Source of the DNA: Planctomycetota bacterium
GTDB lineage: Bacteria > Planctomycetota > UBA1135 > UBA2386
Assembly: GCA_020849665.1 (NCBI GenBank)
Contig: JADLFX010000041.1
Coordinates: 1-47,661 of the forward strand
Direction: 5' to 3'
Length of the DNA stretch: 47,661 bases
Shown here: piece by piece, positions 27,639-35,848 of the stretch
How positions within the stretch are numbered: position 1 is the first letter of the stretch
Layout: each line of letters begins with the position of its first letter
Notes under the pieces: generated by a model
Seen by the model: the letters and a program-made list of their open reading frames with translations, nothing else
Database searches by the model: none
What the model was told of the DNA's origin: nothing
Program-made: the position numbers and the translations under genes

Positions 27639-28538
27639 ATGTCGCTCTGGGTGCTCGCCGGCTGGGTCGCGCTCTCGCTCTTGACCGCGATCGCGTTCGC
27701 CCTCCTGCGGCGCAGGTCCGAGGCCGTGCGTGTGCCGCACGAGATGCTGCACTTCCTCGAGCGCTTCGCGCGCGAAGTGCGCGAGCACCACCCTGCAGTC
27801 GAGGTGAGGGGCATGGTGCCGGCGCGCTTCCAGGTGCTCTTGGTGGTCGACGGACAGGAGACCGTGGCCACGCTGCACCATCTCTTCCGCCATGCCGAGT
27901 CCTTCCCGGACCAGTTCTCCGAGCTGGTGCGGCGCTTCCTGGACGAGGTGCGCGAGGCCGGACTCGACTCCGTGCGCGACCACGTCTACGAGCAGGTGGC
28001 GATGCGGATCCTGCCGCAGGTGCGCGGCCGCGCCTGGCTCGCAGCGCAGGGGCCCGCATTCGGCGACGCCGCGCTGGTGCACCGCGGCATCGGGGCGGAC
28101 CTGGTGGTGTGCTACGTGATCGACGACGTGCACCACATGGTGTTCGTGTGCGCCGCGCATCTGCGCCAGTGGAAGAAGAGTGCAGAGGAGATCCACGCGC
28201 TGGCCCTGCGCAACCTCGAGCGGACCACCGGCAAGCCCTTGCCGGTCCCGGCGGCTGCGGCGCAGCCGGTCCTGCTGCGCACGGGAGACGGCTACGACGC
28301 GGCGCGCGTGCTGCTGCTCGATCCGGATCGGGTCGAGGGGCTCCTGGTCGCCGTGCCGGAGCGCGACCTGCTCTGGATGGGGCACGCCGACGAGCGCGAC
28401 CTCGCCGGACTGATGCGGCTGGCGGAGGAACAGAGCCGCGCGGCCGCGCACCCGGTGTCGCCGCGTCTGTTCCGCGTGGCCGGTGGAACGCTCGTGCCGG
28501 TCGACGACGAGCTCAAGGGACGCGGAGCGGGATCGTGA
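27639..28538 (+). CDS. DUF1444-like membrane-anchored protein
   Basis: 299 residues with one N-terminal membrane segment (LWVLAGWVALSLLTAIAFALL). The central and C-terminal region resembles the DUF1444/YtpP-type family in order and spacing: VRGRAWLAAQGPAFGDAA, then GADLVVCYVIDD, then the helix WKKSAEEIHALALRNLER, then a domain with the LLLDPDRVEGLLVAVPERDLLW pattern. The role of this family is unknown. The start follows a long leader with the promoter and hairpin at 27335-27466. Its last 26 bases overlap the end of the convergent secreted-protein gene. Confidence 0.55.
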   Translation: MSLWVLAGWVALSLLTAIAFALLRRRSEAVRVPHEMLHFLERFAREVREHHPAVEVRGMVPARFQVLLVVDGQETVATLHHLFRHAESFPDQFSELVRRFLDEVREAGLDSVRDHVYEQVAMRILPQVRGRAWLAAQGPAFGDAALVHRGIGADLVVCYVIDDVHHMVFVCAAHLRQWKKSAEEIHALALRNLERTTGKPLPVPAAAAQPVLLRTGDGYDAARVLLLDPDRVEGLLVAVPERDLLWMGHADERDLAGLMRLAEEQSRAAAHPVSPRLFRVAGGTLVPVDDELKGRGAGS

Positions 28539-29322
28539 CGCGCGTGGTGGTGGGAACCTCCACCCGCGCGGTGCCGAGTTCCGCCCTGCCATCGCCGCCC
28601 AGGATCCGGACGACGTAGCTGCCGGGTGCGAGCCCGCGCAGCACGACGCGGTCCGTGTCGAGCCGCGCGGGAACGTGTTCGAATCCGTCGAGCACCGCGC
28701 CCACCGGCTGTGCGGGCAGCCAGGAGGGATCGTCGGGCCGTTCCACGAGGATGGTCGCCGGGTGCGCGGCGACGCCCGCCGGGCGGCTGGCAGCGGCCTC
28801 GCCGATCGCGACCTCGAGGTCATGGCGCACCGCGGCGAGGAGCGCCGGCGAGCTGCCCTGCCCCGGGCCCGCCTCGAGCTCCACGCGGTTCAGGTACGCG
28901 TTGCGGGCCCGGTCGAGGCCGAAGGCCAGCGTGGCGAAGTAGCGGCCCACGGGCACCGCCTCGATCGCCACCTCGAGCGGCAGCGTCCTGCCCGCGAGGT
29001 CGCGCCAGGCGTGGGTGGCGCCGGACTCACGGTCCACGAGCGCGAGTCCCAGCCCCGCCGGCGCGGAGCCCGTTCCCGTCACCTGTACGCGCACGGGTAC
29101 CCGCGTGCGGCGCAGGGCGTGGGTCCGCGCCCGCTCCACCGCCTCTGGATCGAGGCGCACGGCGCGCAGCGGCGCGATCGGCCTCGTGTCGGCCACTTCG
29201 ATCGGCGGCCGCACCGCGAACTCCGGCAGGGGTTCGAGCGGATCGGGCGCGCGCGCCCCGCCGAGCGCCAGCAGGCCGGTGAGTCCCGCGATCGCGGCGA
29301 GGGCCGCGCACAGGAAGGTCAA
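28513..29322 (-). CDS. Secreted protein with likely carboxypeptidase-regulatory-like beta domains
   Basis: 269 residues. The N-terminal hydrophobic segment (FLCAALAAIAGLTGLLALGG) is a signal or anchor. The mature part is mostly beta-strand-like, with an early VRVQVTGTGSAPAGLGLALVD-like strand set and a final RLDTDRVVLRGLAPGSYVVRILGGDG block. That block is the GSYVVRI pattern of carboxypeptidase-regulatory-like folds. Specific function is unknown. Its 3' end overlaps the convergent DUF1444-like gene by 26 bases. The large Gly/Met-rich secreted protein, also containing such domains, lies upstream on the same strand, so the two may share a surface role. Confidence 0.68.
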   Translation of the reverse strand: MTFLCAALAAIAGLTGLLALGGARAPDPLEPLPEFAVRPPIEVADTRPIAPLRAVRLDPEAVERARTHALRRTRVPVRVQVTGTGSAPAGLGLALVDRESGATHAWRDLAGRTLPLEVAIEAVPVGRYFATLAFGLDRARNAYLNRVELEAGPGQGSSPALLAAVRHDLEVAIGEAAASRPAGVAAHPATILVERPDDPSWLPAQPVGAVLDGFEHVPARLDTDRVVLRGLAPGSYVVRILGGDGRAELGTARVEVPTTTRVTIPLRVP

Positions 29323-29486
29323 CAGGACGGTCGCGAAGGTGCGGATGCGAGGTTCTCTTCGAACGCGGGTCCGGCCGCCGGCGGCTGGCCCGGACCTGGA
29401 GTTGGTGCGGCATCCGCCGATGCGGATGCCCTGCCGCCGGGTCGATCAGTCTAGCCCGCGCGGACCGCAGGCACCTGCGCGCGCTC

Positions 29487-32400
29487 TCACCGCCCGTTTC
29501 CGGGCTGGCCGCCCTGCCGGTTGCCGCCGGGCTGGTTCTGGCCCTGGCCCTGGTTGTTGGGCTGCGGCTGGTTCTGGCGCCGCTTCCCGGCCTCCACTTC
29601 GATGTCCAGCGGTCCGCCGGCCACGACCGAGATGCGCCGTTGCACGTCCTCGCGCCCGCGCAGGCCGAGCACCATCAGATACTCGCCGGCGGGGACCTCG
29701 GGAGTCTGGAACGCGCCGCCGCGTACCGGGATGTTGAACCCGCGGGGACCACCCGGCCCTCCGCGGCCCCGGCCGCGCTCCTCGGGTGCCTTGTCGAGCC
29801 CGGGGTAGAGCGTGATCTGTCCGCTGAGCGACGCCGCGGTCTCGCCCTCGCCCGGCTTCACCCTGCCGCGCAGCGATCCCATCAGGATGCCGACGCTCAC
29901 CCGCGTCTCGGCCTCGGCGCGCACGTAGAGCGTCTCGCGGTGCACCTCGTTGCCGCCCATGCCGCCCTGGCCGGACTGCACACGCAGCACGTAGCTGCCC
30001 TCCGGCACGTCCGGGATGCGGAACTGGCCGTTGCCATCCACGGTGGCAGGGGCGACGCCACCGCCGAACATCCCGCGCCCACCGCGACCCGGGCCGCCGC
30101 CGTCGCGTCCGCCCCCGGCCTCGTTGGCGGTGCCGGTCTCGGGCGTCAGCGACACGCGGAAGCCGCGTGCCGGGTCGGCGTTCTTGGTCACGATGCCGAC
30201 CACGGTGCCCACCGGATGGAGGGTGACGGTCACGTCGTGGCGCTTGCTCTCGGCCTCCTGCAGGGTCACGTCCATGCGCATCCCGCCCGGATTCATCCCG
30301 CCGCGCATCATCGAGCCCATCTCCAGGCGCAGGAAGGTCTGCATCTCGCCGAGGAACGCACGCACGAGGTACGAGCCGGGTTGCAGATCGGTGACCCGGT
30401 AGTTGCCCTCGGCATCCACCGCGGCGTTCTTCATGTTGCCGAATCCGCCGAACACCACCACGCGCGCGTCGTTCTCGCGGCCGCGCGGGATGCCGGTGAC
30501 GCGGCCTTCCAGCGTGGCCAGGGCGCCGAGGCGCAGGACCATGTCCTGGAGGTCCTGCCCGACCTCGAACGCGTCGCTGGTCTTGCGCGCGTGCCCAGGG
30601 GCCGTGGCGACGAACTGGTATCGGCCCGGCGGTGCGTGACGGAACATGAACTTGCCGTCCGCGCCCGTGGTCACGGTGTGCACCGGGACGCCGCCCGGCC
30701 CCATCCCCTGGAACATCTGGCGCATCATCCCGCGCATCTCGCCGCCACCGCCCGGCTGTGCCTGGGGCTGCGGCTGCGCATCGGGAAGCATGACCAGCTC
30801 GATGCGTGCCTTGGCCAGCGGCGCGCCGCTCGCCGAGGAGAGCACCGTGCCCTCCACGTGGAAGCCGCGCGGCAACGCGACGTCGAGGTGCGGGGCCGTA
30901 CCGCCGGCGCGCAGGGTCACCTGCTCGCTGCGGACCTTCTGGTGATTCGGCGAGCCGATGTCGACGACGTACACGCCCTCGTCGAGTCCGGTGAAGCTGA
31001 ACGTGCCCTCATGGTGCTGGATCGCGTCGCCGGTGTCGCCTGGCAGCTTCTGTGCCAGGCCGCCGAACAACTGCCCCACGTCGAACCCGCCGCCGGGACC
31101 GCGCCCGCCACGGCCGCCGCGCCCACCGCCCTCGCCGCCGCGGCCCGCGCCCTCGACCCCGCGCGGGGCGCGCATCTGCGCCTCGGCTCGCTGCATCACC
31201 TCCCGCATGTCGCCGGCGGCGCGCTCCAGCTCGCGCATCATCTCCTCGCGGTTGCGGCCCTCGAAGTTGCCGCGGCGCGCCTCGTCCCGGAGCCGCTCCA
31301 CCATCGCCTGCAGGTTCTCGCCTTCGCGGTTCTGCCCCGGCAGGCCGCCCGTGCGCCGGATGCGCACGCCGTAGCGGTCCACGGGCTGGCCCGAGTTCGC
31401 ATCGCGCACCGTGCCGGTGAGGCGCAGGCCGTCCTGCAGGCGCACGATCAGCGGCGCCCCCGTGGCCGGCTGGACGTCGCCCTGCACGTGCGTGACGTAG
31501 TTCTTCGCGGTCACGCGCAGCGCCAGCGGCTCGGGCGCGACGTGGTCGATCGTGAACTCGCCCTTGGCATCCGTGACCGCGCGGTAGCTGCGCTGCATCC
31601 GCTGGCGGGCCGACAGGAACACCTCCGCGCCCTCGACGCCCTTGCCGTCGGAGGCGACCACCATGCCGGTGACCACCACGGCCGGCTGCAGGCGGATCGG
31701 CTCCATCTGCTCTTCGACGCCCTCGCTCACCACGACGGTCGGACTGGTCTCCTCCTGCATGCGCGGCGCCGCGGCCTCGACCCGCCACTCGCCCGGCATC
31801 ACGTTGGCGACCCGGAACGTGCCGTTCGCGTCGACCTGCACCTTGGGCACGAAGAGTTCGCGGTTGCGCCCGCCCATCATCCGGAACCCACCGGGTCCGC
31901 CGCCGAATCCGCCGCCAGGCTGCAACTCGGCCGTGGCGCCGGGTACGGCGTTGCCCTGCGGGTCCACGATCACGCCCAGCAGCGTGCCGCCGCGGCCGAG
32001 GCTGATCTCGCCGAGGTCGAACTCGTTCTTGCCCTCGGGGAATTCGCGCTCGACGAGACCCGGCGCGTGGCCCTGGTGGGTGACCACCAGCGTGAGGTTG
32101 GCGTTGGCGAACGCCTGGCCACGGAACTCGAAGCGTCCGTCGCTGCCGGTGATCACCGGCCGGCGTACCTGTTGGCGCGCATTGGCCGGGCCGCCGCCGC
32201 CGCCGCCGCCGCCGCCGCGCCGCATCGGCCCGAAGCCCCGCTCGATCTCCAGGAACACCTGGGCCTGGGCGAGGGGGGCGCGCACGCCGTCCACGACCTT
32301 GCCGCGCACCACGATGTCGCGCCGGGGCTCCGCCTCCGCCACCAGGGTCTCCCCGACAGGGGTCTGCACTTCGCGCCGTTCGCTGCGGCCCGAGCCCTCC

Positions 32401-32573
32401 GCCTGGACCGCATCGGGGGTCTCTTCGCCCGACTCCACGGCCTCGATGTCCTTGTCCGTGAACACCACGACGCTGTCGTCCGCGCCGGAGTCGTTGAGCG
32501 TGAAGAACCCGAAGGTCAGGCCCGCAGCGGCGAGCACGACCAGGATGAGCACAAGGAGGCGGTGGTTCTGCAC
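29487..32573 (-). CDS. Large Gly/Met-rich secreted protein with carboxypeptidase-regulatory-like repeats
   Basis: 1028 residues. The N-terminal hydrophobic segment (LLVLILVVLAAAGLTFGFFT) is a signal anchor, so the rest is outside the inner membrane. At least seven domains of about 80 residues follow the carboxypeptidase-regulatory (CarbopepD_reg-like) pattern: a GxV.D..G.P..GA strand pair, then DG.F.F..L.PG.Y.V. Examples are VDGVRAPLAQAQV, GVIVDPQGNAVPGA and PEGSYVLRV. Gly-, Arg- and Met-rich inserts (GPMRRGGG, MRGMMRQMFQGMGPGG) interrupt them, and the C-terminal tail is Gln/Asn/Gly-rich (QPQPNNQGQGQNQPGG). These domains are structural; a surface or matrix role is likely. A 246-base gap upstream holds several hairpins. 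Confidence 0.85.
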   Translation of the reverse strand: MQNHRLLVLILVVLAAAGLTFGFFTLNDSGADDSVVVFTDKDIEAVESGEETPDAVQAEGSGRSERREVQTPVGETLVAEAEPRRDIVVRGKVVDGVRAPLAQAQVFLEIERGFGPMRRGGGGGGGGGPANARQQVRRPVITGSDGRFEFRGQAFANANLTLVVTHQGHAPGLVEREFPEGKNEFDLGEISLGRGGTLLGVIVDPQGNAVPGATAELQPGGGFGGGPGGFRMMGGRNRELFVPKVQVDANGTFRVANVMPGEWRVEAAAPRMQEETSPTVVVSEGVEEQMEPIRLQPAVVVTGMVVASDGKGVEGAEVFLSARQRMQRSYRAVTDAKGEFTIDHVAPEPLALRVTAKNYVTHVQGDVQPATGAPLIVRLQDGLRLTGTVRDANSGQPVDRYGVRIRRTGGLPGQNREGENLQAMVERLRDEARRGNFEGRNREEMMRELERAAGDMREVMQRAEAQMRAPRGVEGAGRGGEGGGRGGRGGRGPGGGFDVGQLFGGLAQKLPGDTGDAIQHHEGTFSFTGLDEGVYVVDIGSPNHQKVRSEQVTLRAGGTAPHLDVALPRGFHVEGTVLSSASGAPLAKARIELVMLPDAQPQPQAQPGGGGEMRGMMRQMFQGMGPGGVPVHTVTTGADGKFMFRHAPPGRYQFVATAPGHARKTSDAFEVGQDLQDMVLRLGALATLEGRVTGIPRGRENDARVVVFGGFGNMKNAAVDAEGNYRVTDLQPGSYLVRAFLGEMQTFLRLEMGSMMRGGMNPGGMRMDVTLQEAESKRHDVTVTLHPVGTVVGIVTKNADPARGFRVSLTPETGTANEAGGGRDGGGPGRGGRGMFGGGVAPATVDGNGQFRIPDVPEGSYVLRVQSGQGGMGGNEVHRETLYVRAEAETRVSVGILMGSLRGRVKPGEGETAASLSGQITLYPGLDKAPEERGRGRGGPGGPRGFNIPVRGGAFQTPEVPAGEYLMVLGLRGREDVQRRISVVAGGPLDIEVEAGKRRQNQPQPNNQGQGQNQPGGNRQGGQPGNGR
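32191..32217 (+). repeat. (CCG)9 trinucleotide repeat encoding polyglycine
   Basis: Nine perfect CCG units. On the coding strand of the gene at 29487-32573 they read GGC and give nine Gly in a row, just after PMRR. Slippage here would change the Gly count without breaking the frame. Confidence 0.85.
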
Positions 32574-32591
32574 TGGGACCCTCGTCTGTCG

Positions 32592-32610
32592 CGGCCGCGC
32601 TGCGCGGCCG
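32592..32610 (-). promoter_or_regulatory. Leader hairpin of the Gly/Met-rich protein gene
   Basis: A perfect 8-base stem (CGGCCGCG/CGCGGCCG, loop CTG on the plus strand) lies about 18 bases upstream of the minus-strand ATG at 32573. It would be in the 5' leader. Its effect is unknown. Confidence 0.3.
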
Positions 32611-32773
32611 ATGGATGCGGTTCGTCGTCGGTGGCCGTGGAGCGGCGGGTTGGGAATCGGTTGCGCGGAGGTCCCGCCCGTGGCAGCGGACGGGCGCCAA
32701 CCGCATCGGGACAGCGCTGTTACGGCCGCACGCCGATGGCCTCCAGACCGAGGCCTTGTAACGATGCAGTATT

Positions 32774-32810
32774 CCGGGCCCCGGCACCGGGCCCGGCAGG
32801 ACCTGCCGGG
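32774..32810. terminator. Two overlapping, mutually exclusive hairpins after the propeller pair
   Basis: The stem CCGGGCCC/GGGCCCGG (loop of 7, 32774-32796) and the stem CCCGGCAGG/CCTGCCGGG (loop of 1-3, 32792-32810) share five bases, so only one can form at a time. They lie just downstream of the minus-strand propeller gene (stop at 32821) and fit a terminator or attenuator for the B12-controlled unit. No T-tract. The remaining bases of 32574-32820 hold no gene. Confidence 0.5.
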
Positions 32811-32820
32811 CGGCGCTTCG

Positions 32821-34137
32821 CTACCGCAGCGTGAAGGCGAGCGGGTTGCTGGACCCCAGGACCCGGGCCGACGCGTCGACCACTCCGACCTGGGCCCGGA
32901 CCTGCAAGGCGAAGGGCAGTCCCGGGTTGTGGGCGCCCAGGGTCAGGGTTCCCCCCGCCGAGAGCGGCACCACCAGGGTGGCAAGGGGGCTCAGGAGGCC
33001 CGGGTCCCAGAAGAGGCGCTGTTCGAATCCGGGCAGGGGGAGCGGCACCTCCGTGCCGCCCGTGAGCCCGACGCCGAGCGCGAGGATCCCCGTGCCGCCG
33101 GCCGGACCTCCCGCCAGGGTGAGTGCGAAGGGGCCGACCGGAACCTGGTGCGAGGGCTGGACCGTCAGCGTGGGCCGCGCCGCTTCGACCCTGCGCAGCC
33201 GGCTGGTGCCCTGGAAGGCGCTCTCGAACACCACGAGGGTGCCGCCGCCCGCCGGCTGGAAGGGCTCGAACGACTGGGGCGCGGAGGGCGCCGCCGGCAG
33301 GAACTGGAGGGTCGCCGCGTCGGGCGCCGCCCCGAGGTAGGTGGCCAGGGCATGGACCCGGGGGTTCGGGCCCAGGGCGTCACTGAGTTCGAGGACCTTC
33401 CGATTGCGCCAGTCGATCCACAGCAAGTCGCCATCGCCGTCGAACGCGAGGTCGCCGGCGGAGTCGAGGCCGGCTTGCACCACGTGCGCATCGTTCCGGG
33501 TCAACACGCCGGGGCCGAAGGCACCCGCCACCTGGCCCGCCCCGAACGCCAGCACCTCGCTGCTGCCGGGGGGCGGGGGGAAGCTGTTGGCTGCCGTCGC
33601 GTACACGAGGCTCCGATCGCCGGTCACCGCCAGCGGACCGGAGGCGCCCGGCAGGCGCGCGATCAAGTCCTTCGCACCCGTCACGAGGTCGATGGCGAGG
33701 ACGTCGTTGTCCGGGGCCGAGAACCCGCCGGTCTTGGCCGAGACCAGGACATGGCGGCCCGAGAACAGGTCGGCGTCGTAGGGGAAGGGCACGTTGGCGA
33801 GCTTGCGGGGCGTGCCCTGCGGTGCCAGCGGTACGAGCCAGAGGTCACCCGAACTGCTGTCGCCGAAGAGCAGGGTGTCGGCCGCGACGCGGATCGTGAA
33901 CGCGGCGAACACCGCGCCGGAGAAGACCAGCAGGTCGCGGGTCTGGGCGCCTTCGCGGAGGACCAGGCGCGTGCCGGTGAAGTACGCGAGCCGATGGCCG
34001 CCGGCGTCGAGGACGAGCGGGGCGCTCGTGGCGTCGGGCAGATCCGAGAGCGTTCCGGCGTAGCCCTCGGCCAGGTTCTGCGCGAGGAGTGGCGTGGAGA
34101 GTGCCGCGAGCGCGGCGCAACGTGTCAGGGTGAGCAT
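32821..34137 (-). CDS. Secreted beta-propeller protein, downstream member of a tandem paralogue pair
   Basis: 438 residues with a signal peptide (LTRCAALAALSTPLLAQ). The first 300 residues are repeating strands typical of a beta-propeller (LVLDAGGHRLAYFTG, DTLLFGDSSSGDLWLV, LLWIDWRNRKVLELS). The last 120 residues are a separate beta module (GPFALTLAGGPAGGTGILAL, a Gly-rich stretch, and a final SSNPLAFTLR) also seen in other proteins of this type. It is clearly paralogous to the next gene upstream: GPLAVTGDRSLVYATAANSF corresponds to GPLLLTPGGDLLFAAQSAAY, and FEPFQPAGGGTLVV to LDPFQPESGGVLHL. The seven-base gap between the two means one message under the cobalamin riboswitch. By analogy with Bacteroides BtuG, a B12-binding propeller is possible (inference). 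Confidence 0.8.
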   Translation of the reverse strand: MLTLTRCAALAALSTPLLAQNLAEGYAGTLSDLPDATSAPLVLDAGGHRLAYFTGTRLVLREGAQTRDLLVFSGAVFAAFTIRVAADTLLFGDSSSGDLWLVPLAPQGTPRKLANVPFPYDADLFSGRHVLVSAKTGGFSAPDNDVLAIDLVTGAKDLIARLPGASGPLAVTGDRSLVYATAANSFPPPPGSSEVLAFGAGQVAGAFGPGVLTRNDAHVVQAGLDSAGDLAFDGDGDLLWIDWRNRKVLELSDALGPNPRVHALATYLGAAPDAATLQFLPAAPSAPQSFEPFQPAGGGTLVVFESAFQGTSRLRRVEAARPTLTVQPSHQVPVGPFALTLAGGPAGGTGILALGVGLTGGTEVPLPLPGFEQRLFWDPGLLSPLATLVVPLSAGGTLTLGAHNPGLPFALQVRAQVGVVDASARVLGSSNPLAFTLR

Positions 34138-34144
34138 GGGTGGT

Positions 34145-35482
34145 TCAGGGTTGCAGGATCAGGCGGTGCGTGCGCGAGGTGCCCAATGCAGGCGCGAGGC
34201 CCGGCGTGGCCACGAGCGCCTGGAAGCCGAGTTCGGCGGTGAAGCCGCCGGGGTGCAGGAAGCGGAAGTCGGCCACGCCGCTCGCAGCGGCGGACCCGGG
34301 GATCACGGCCAGCGCGAGCGACGGATCGAGTCCCAGCCAGAGCGGCAGCCCGTCGAGCCACAGGCACGGCCGCTCGGGCACGGGGGCGCGCATGCTGGCC
34401 AGGAGCCACACGGGTCCCAGCGCCGCGGCATCCTGGACGACGACGCGCACCGGCCCCGGTCCCGCGTGGGTCGCGGGGCTGCTGATCAGGCCTGGGCGCA
34501 GCGCGCGCACGCGATGCACGGCGCCGTGGGTCTGCCAGTCGGTGGTCAGCAGGTGGAGCACGCCTCCGGACTCCGGTTGGAACGGATCCAGGGTCGCGGC
34601 GTCGCCGTCCGCGAACGCGATCTGCAGGACCCCCGAGCCCCCAGGTGCCAGGAATGGCTGCGCCTCGAGCTGCCAGGTGCCCGGCCGTGTGCGCCGTACG
34701 GCACCGGTCTGCGGGTCGCTCATCCAGAGCCGGCCGCGGTCGTCGAGTTCGAGGTCGTAGGCGCCGTCGAGACCCGCGACCACCACTTCTGCCTCGCGCT
34801 CCTCCAGCAGGGGGCCGCCGCCGAGCGCCTGCCCCACGCGGGCCGCACCGAAGCGCAGGATCCGCACGCTTCCCGGCGGCGTGGGGTAGGCCGCACTCTG
34901 CGCCGCGAAGAGCAGGTCGCCGCCCGGCGTCAGGAGCAGCGGGCCCGAGGGGCCGGCGATGCGCGCGATCTGCCGGTGGAGGCCGGCAGGATCCAGGAGC
35001 CATACCCCTCCGGTGCCGGCCTGCACGGGCCAATCCGGCGCGGCGGCCACCAGGACCTCGCCCCCAGGCCCGAGGTCGAGGTCGAACGCGTTGCGGATCC
35101 CGGGCAGCGTGCGCGTGGTGCCGAGGCGGAGGTCATGGCGGTGCAGGCGACCCGCCGGGTACTCCGTGAAGTAGAGCGCATCGCAGCCGCGCGGGCGCAC
35201 CAGGAGGCCTGTGGCCTGCCCGGCGGGCAGCACGTGGATCGTGCGGATCAGTCCCTGGCCGTCGATCTCGTCGATGCGCTGGCGCACCGCCACGTAGACG
35301 TTGCGGCCGCTGGCATCGACCGCGCAGTGGCTGAGGGAGTAGGGGCCCGACGACTCCCGGTGGACGACCTGGGTCGCGAAGCCTTCGGGAACCTGCAGCT
35401 GCGCAGGCAGGAACGGTGCGCAGGCGAGGACGAGGGCGCCGGCCCAGTGGCCCGCACCGGCGAAGGAGGGGGATCGGTTCAT
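34145..35482 (-). CDS. Secreted beta-propeller protein under a cobalamin riboswitch
   Basis: 445 residues from the ATG at 35482. A signal peptide (GALVLACAPFLPAQ) precedes LQVPEGFATQVVHRESSGPYS. The propeller repeats follow the pattern ALYFTEYPAGRLHRHDL, AFDLDLGPGGEVLVAAA and DLELDDRGRLWMSDPQTG, which resemble SMP-30/NHL-type blades. The C-terminal module (GPVRVVVQDAAALG and GFQALVATPG) resembles that of the downstream paralogue. Only about 46 bases separate the riboswitch's end from the ATG, with CGGAG just before it, so control of translation or transcription of this gene is direct. It is not a known transporter component. Role in corrinoid binding at the surface is a hypothesis. Confidence 0.8.
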   Translation of the reverse strand: MNRSPSFAGAGHWAGALVLACAPFLPAQLQVPEGFATQVVHRESSGPYSLSHCAVDASGRNVYVAVRQRIDEIDGQGLIRTIHVLPAGQATGLLVRPRGCDALYFTEYPAGRLHRHDLRLGTTRTLPGIRNAFDLDLGPGGEVLVAAAPDWPVQAGTGGVWLLDPAGLHRQIARIAGPSGPLLLTPGGDLLFAAQSAAYPTPPGSVRILRFGAARVGQALGGGPLLEEREAEVVVAGLDGAYDLELDDRGRLWMSDPQTGAVRRTRPGTWQLEAQPFLAPGGSGVLQIAFADGDAATLDPFQPESGGVLHLLTTDWQTHGAVHRVRALRPGLISSPATHAGPGPVRVVVQDAAALGPVWLLASMRAPVPERPCLWLDGLPLWLGLDPSLALAVIPGSAAASGVADFRFLHPGGFTAELGFQALVATPGLAPALGTSRTHRLILQP

Positions 35483-35527
35483 GCTCCGGGGCGTCCGCGC
35501 GCCGTGGGGAGGAAAGGGAAAGGGACC

Positions 35528-35695
35528 CCCCTGCAGGATCTTCTGGCTCCCGGATCGACCTACTGACCGCCTCCTTCCCAGCCCGCGGCGCACCGCGAAC
35601 CAGTGGATCTCTGGCGGCGTTCGTCCCCGGATACAGCTGCGGGACAGCGCCGGCTTCGCACCGGACTTCCCCTGCAAGGGACGCGAGCAGGGTAG
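35528..35695 (-). promoter_or_regulatory. Class-I cobalamin (B12) riboswitch
   Basis: Read on the minus strand, the region holds the conserved cobalamin aptamer core in the right order. There is GGGGAAG then TCCGGTGCGAAGCCGG (about 35672-35651), CGCTGTCCCGCAGCTGTATCC, the CACTGG element (35605-35600), GGGAAGG (35579-35573), and the 3' segment GGGAGCCAGAAGATCCTGC (about 35551-35533). A CCCTGC/GCAGGG pairing can close the outer stem. Such aptamers bind adenosylcobalamin and reduce expression of downstream genes when B12 is plentiful. The leader runs into the propeller gene at 35482, with a pyrimidine-rich stretch and a small GGCG/CGCC hairpin between. The region 35696-35848 must hold the promoter for this transcript and for the divergent gene; I see no clear -35/-10. 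Confidence 0.93.
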
Positions 35696-35848
35696 CGGCG
35701 TCCGCATCGGGAGGCCAGTGCCGGGACGGTGCTCCCGGAGCGGTGGAACCGGTCCGGGATGCCCGACCCTTCCCGTCGTCTCCCGCGGGGCGGTGCCGGC
35801 GACGACCCCCCTTGCGTCGGCCTGGACTTGGGCCAAAGGTGGCGCTCG

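Noticed and set aside
33011..33020. GTTCGAATCC, resembling a tRNA T-loop
   Set aside because: No flanking T-stem, anticodon arm or acceptor stem; it lies in the coding sequence of the propeller gene.
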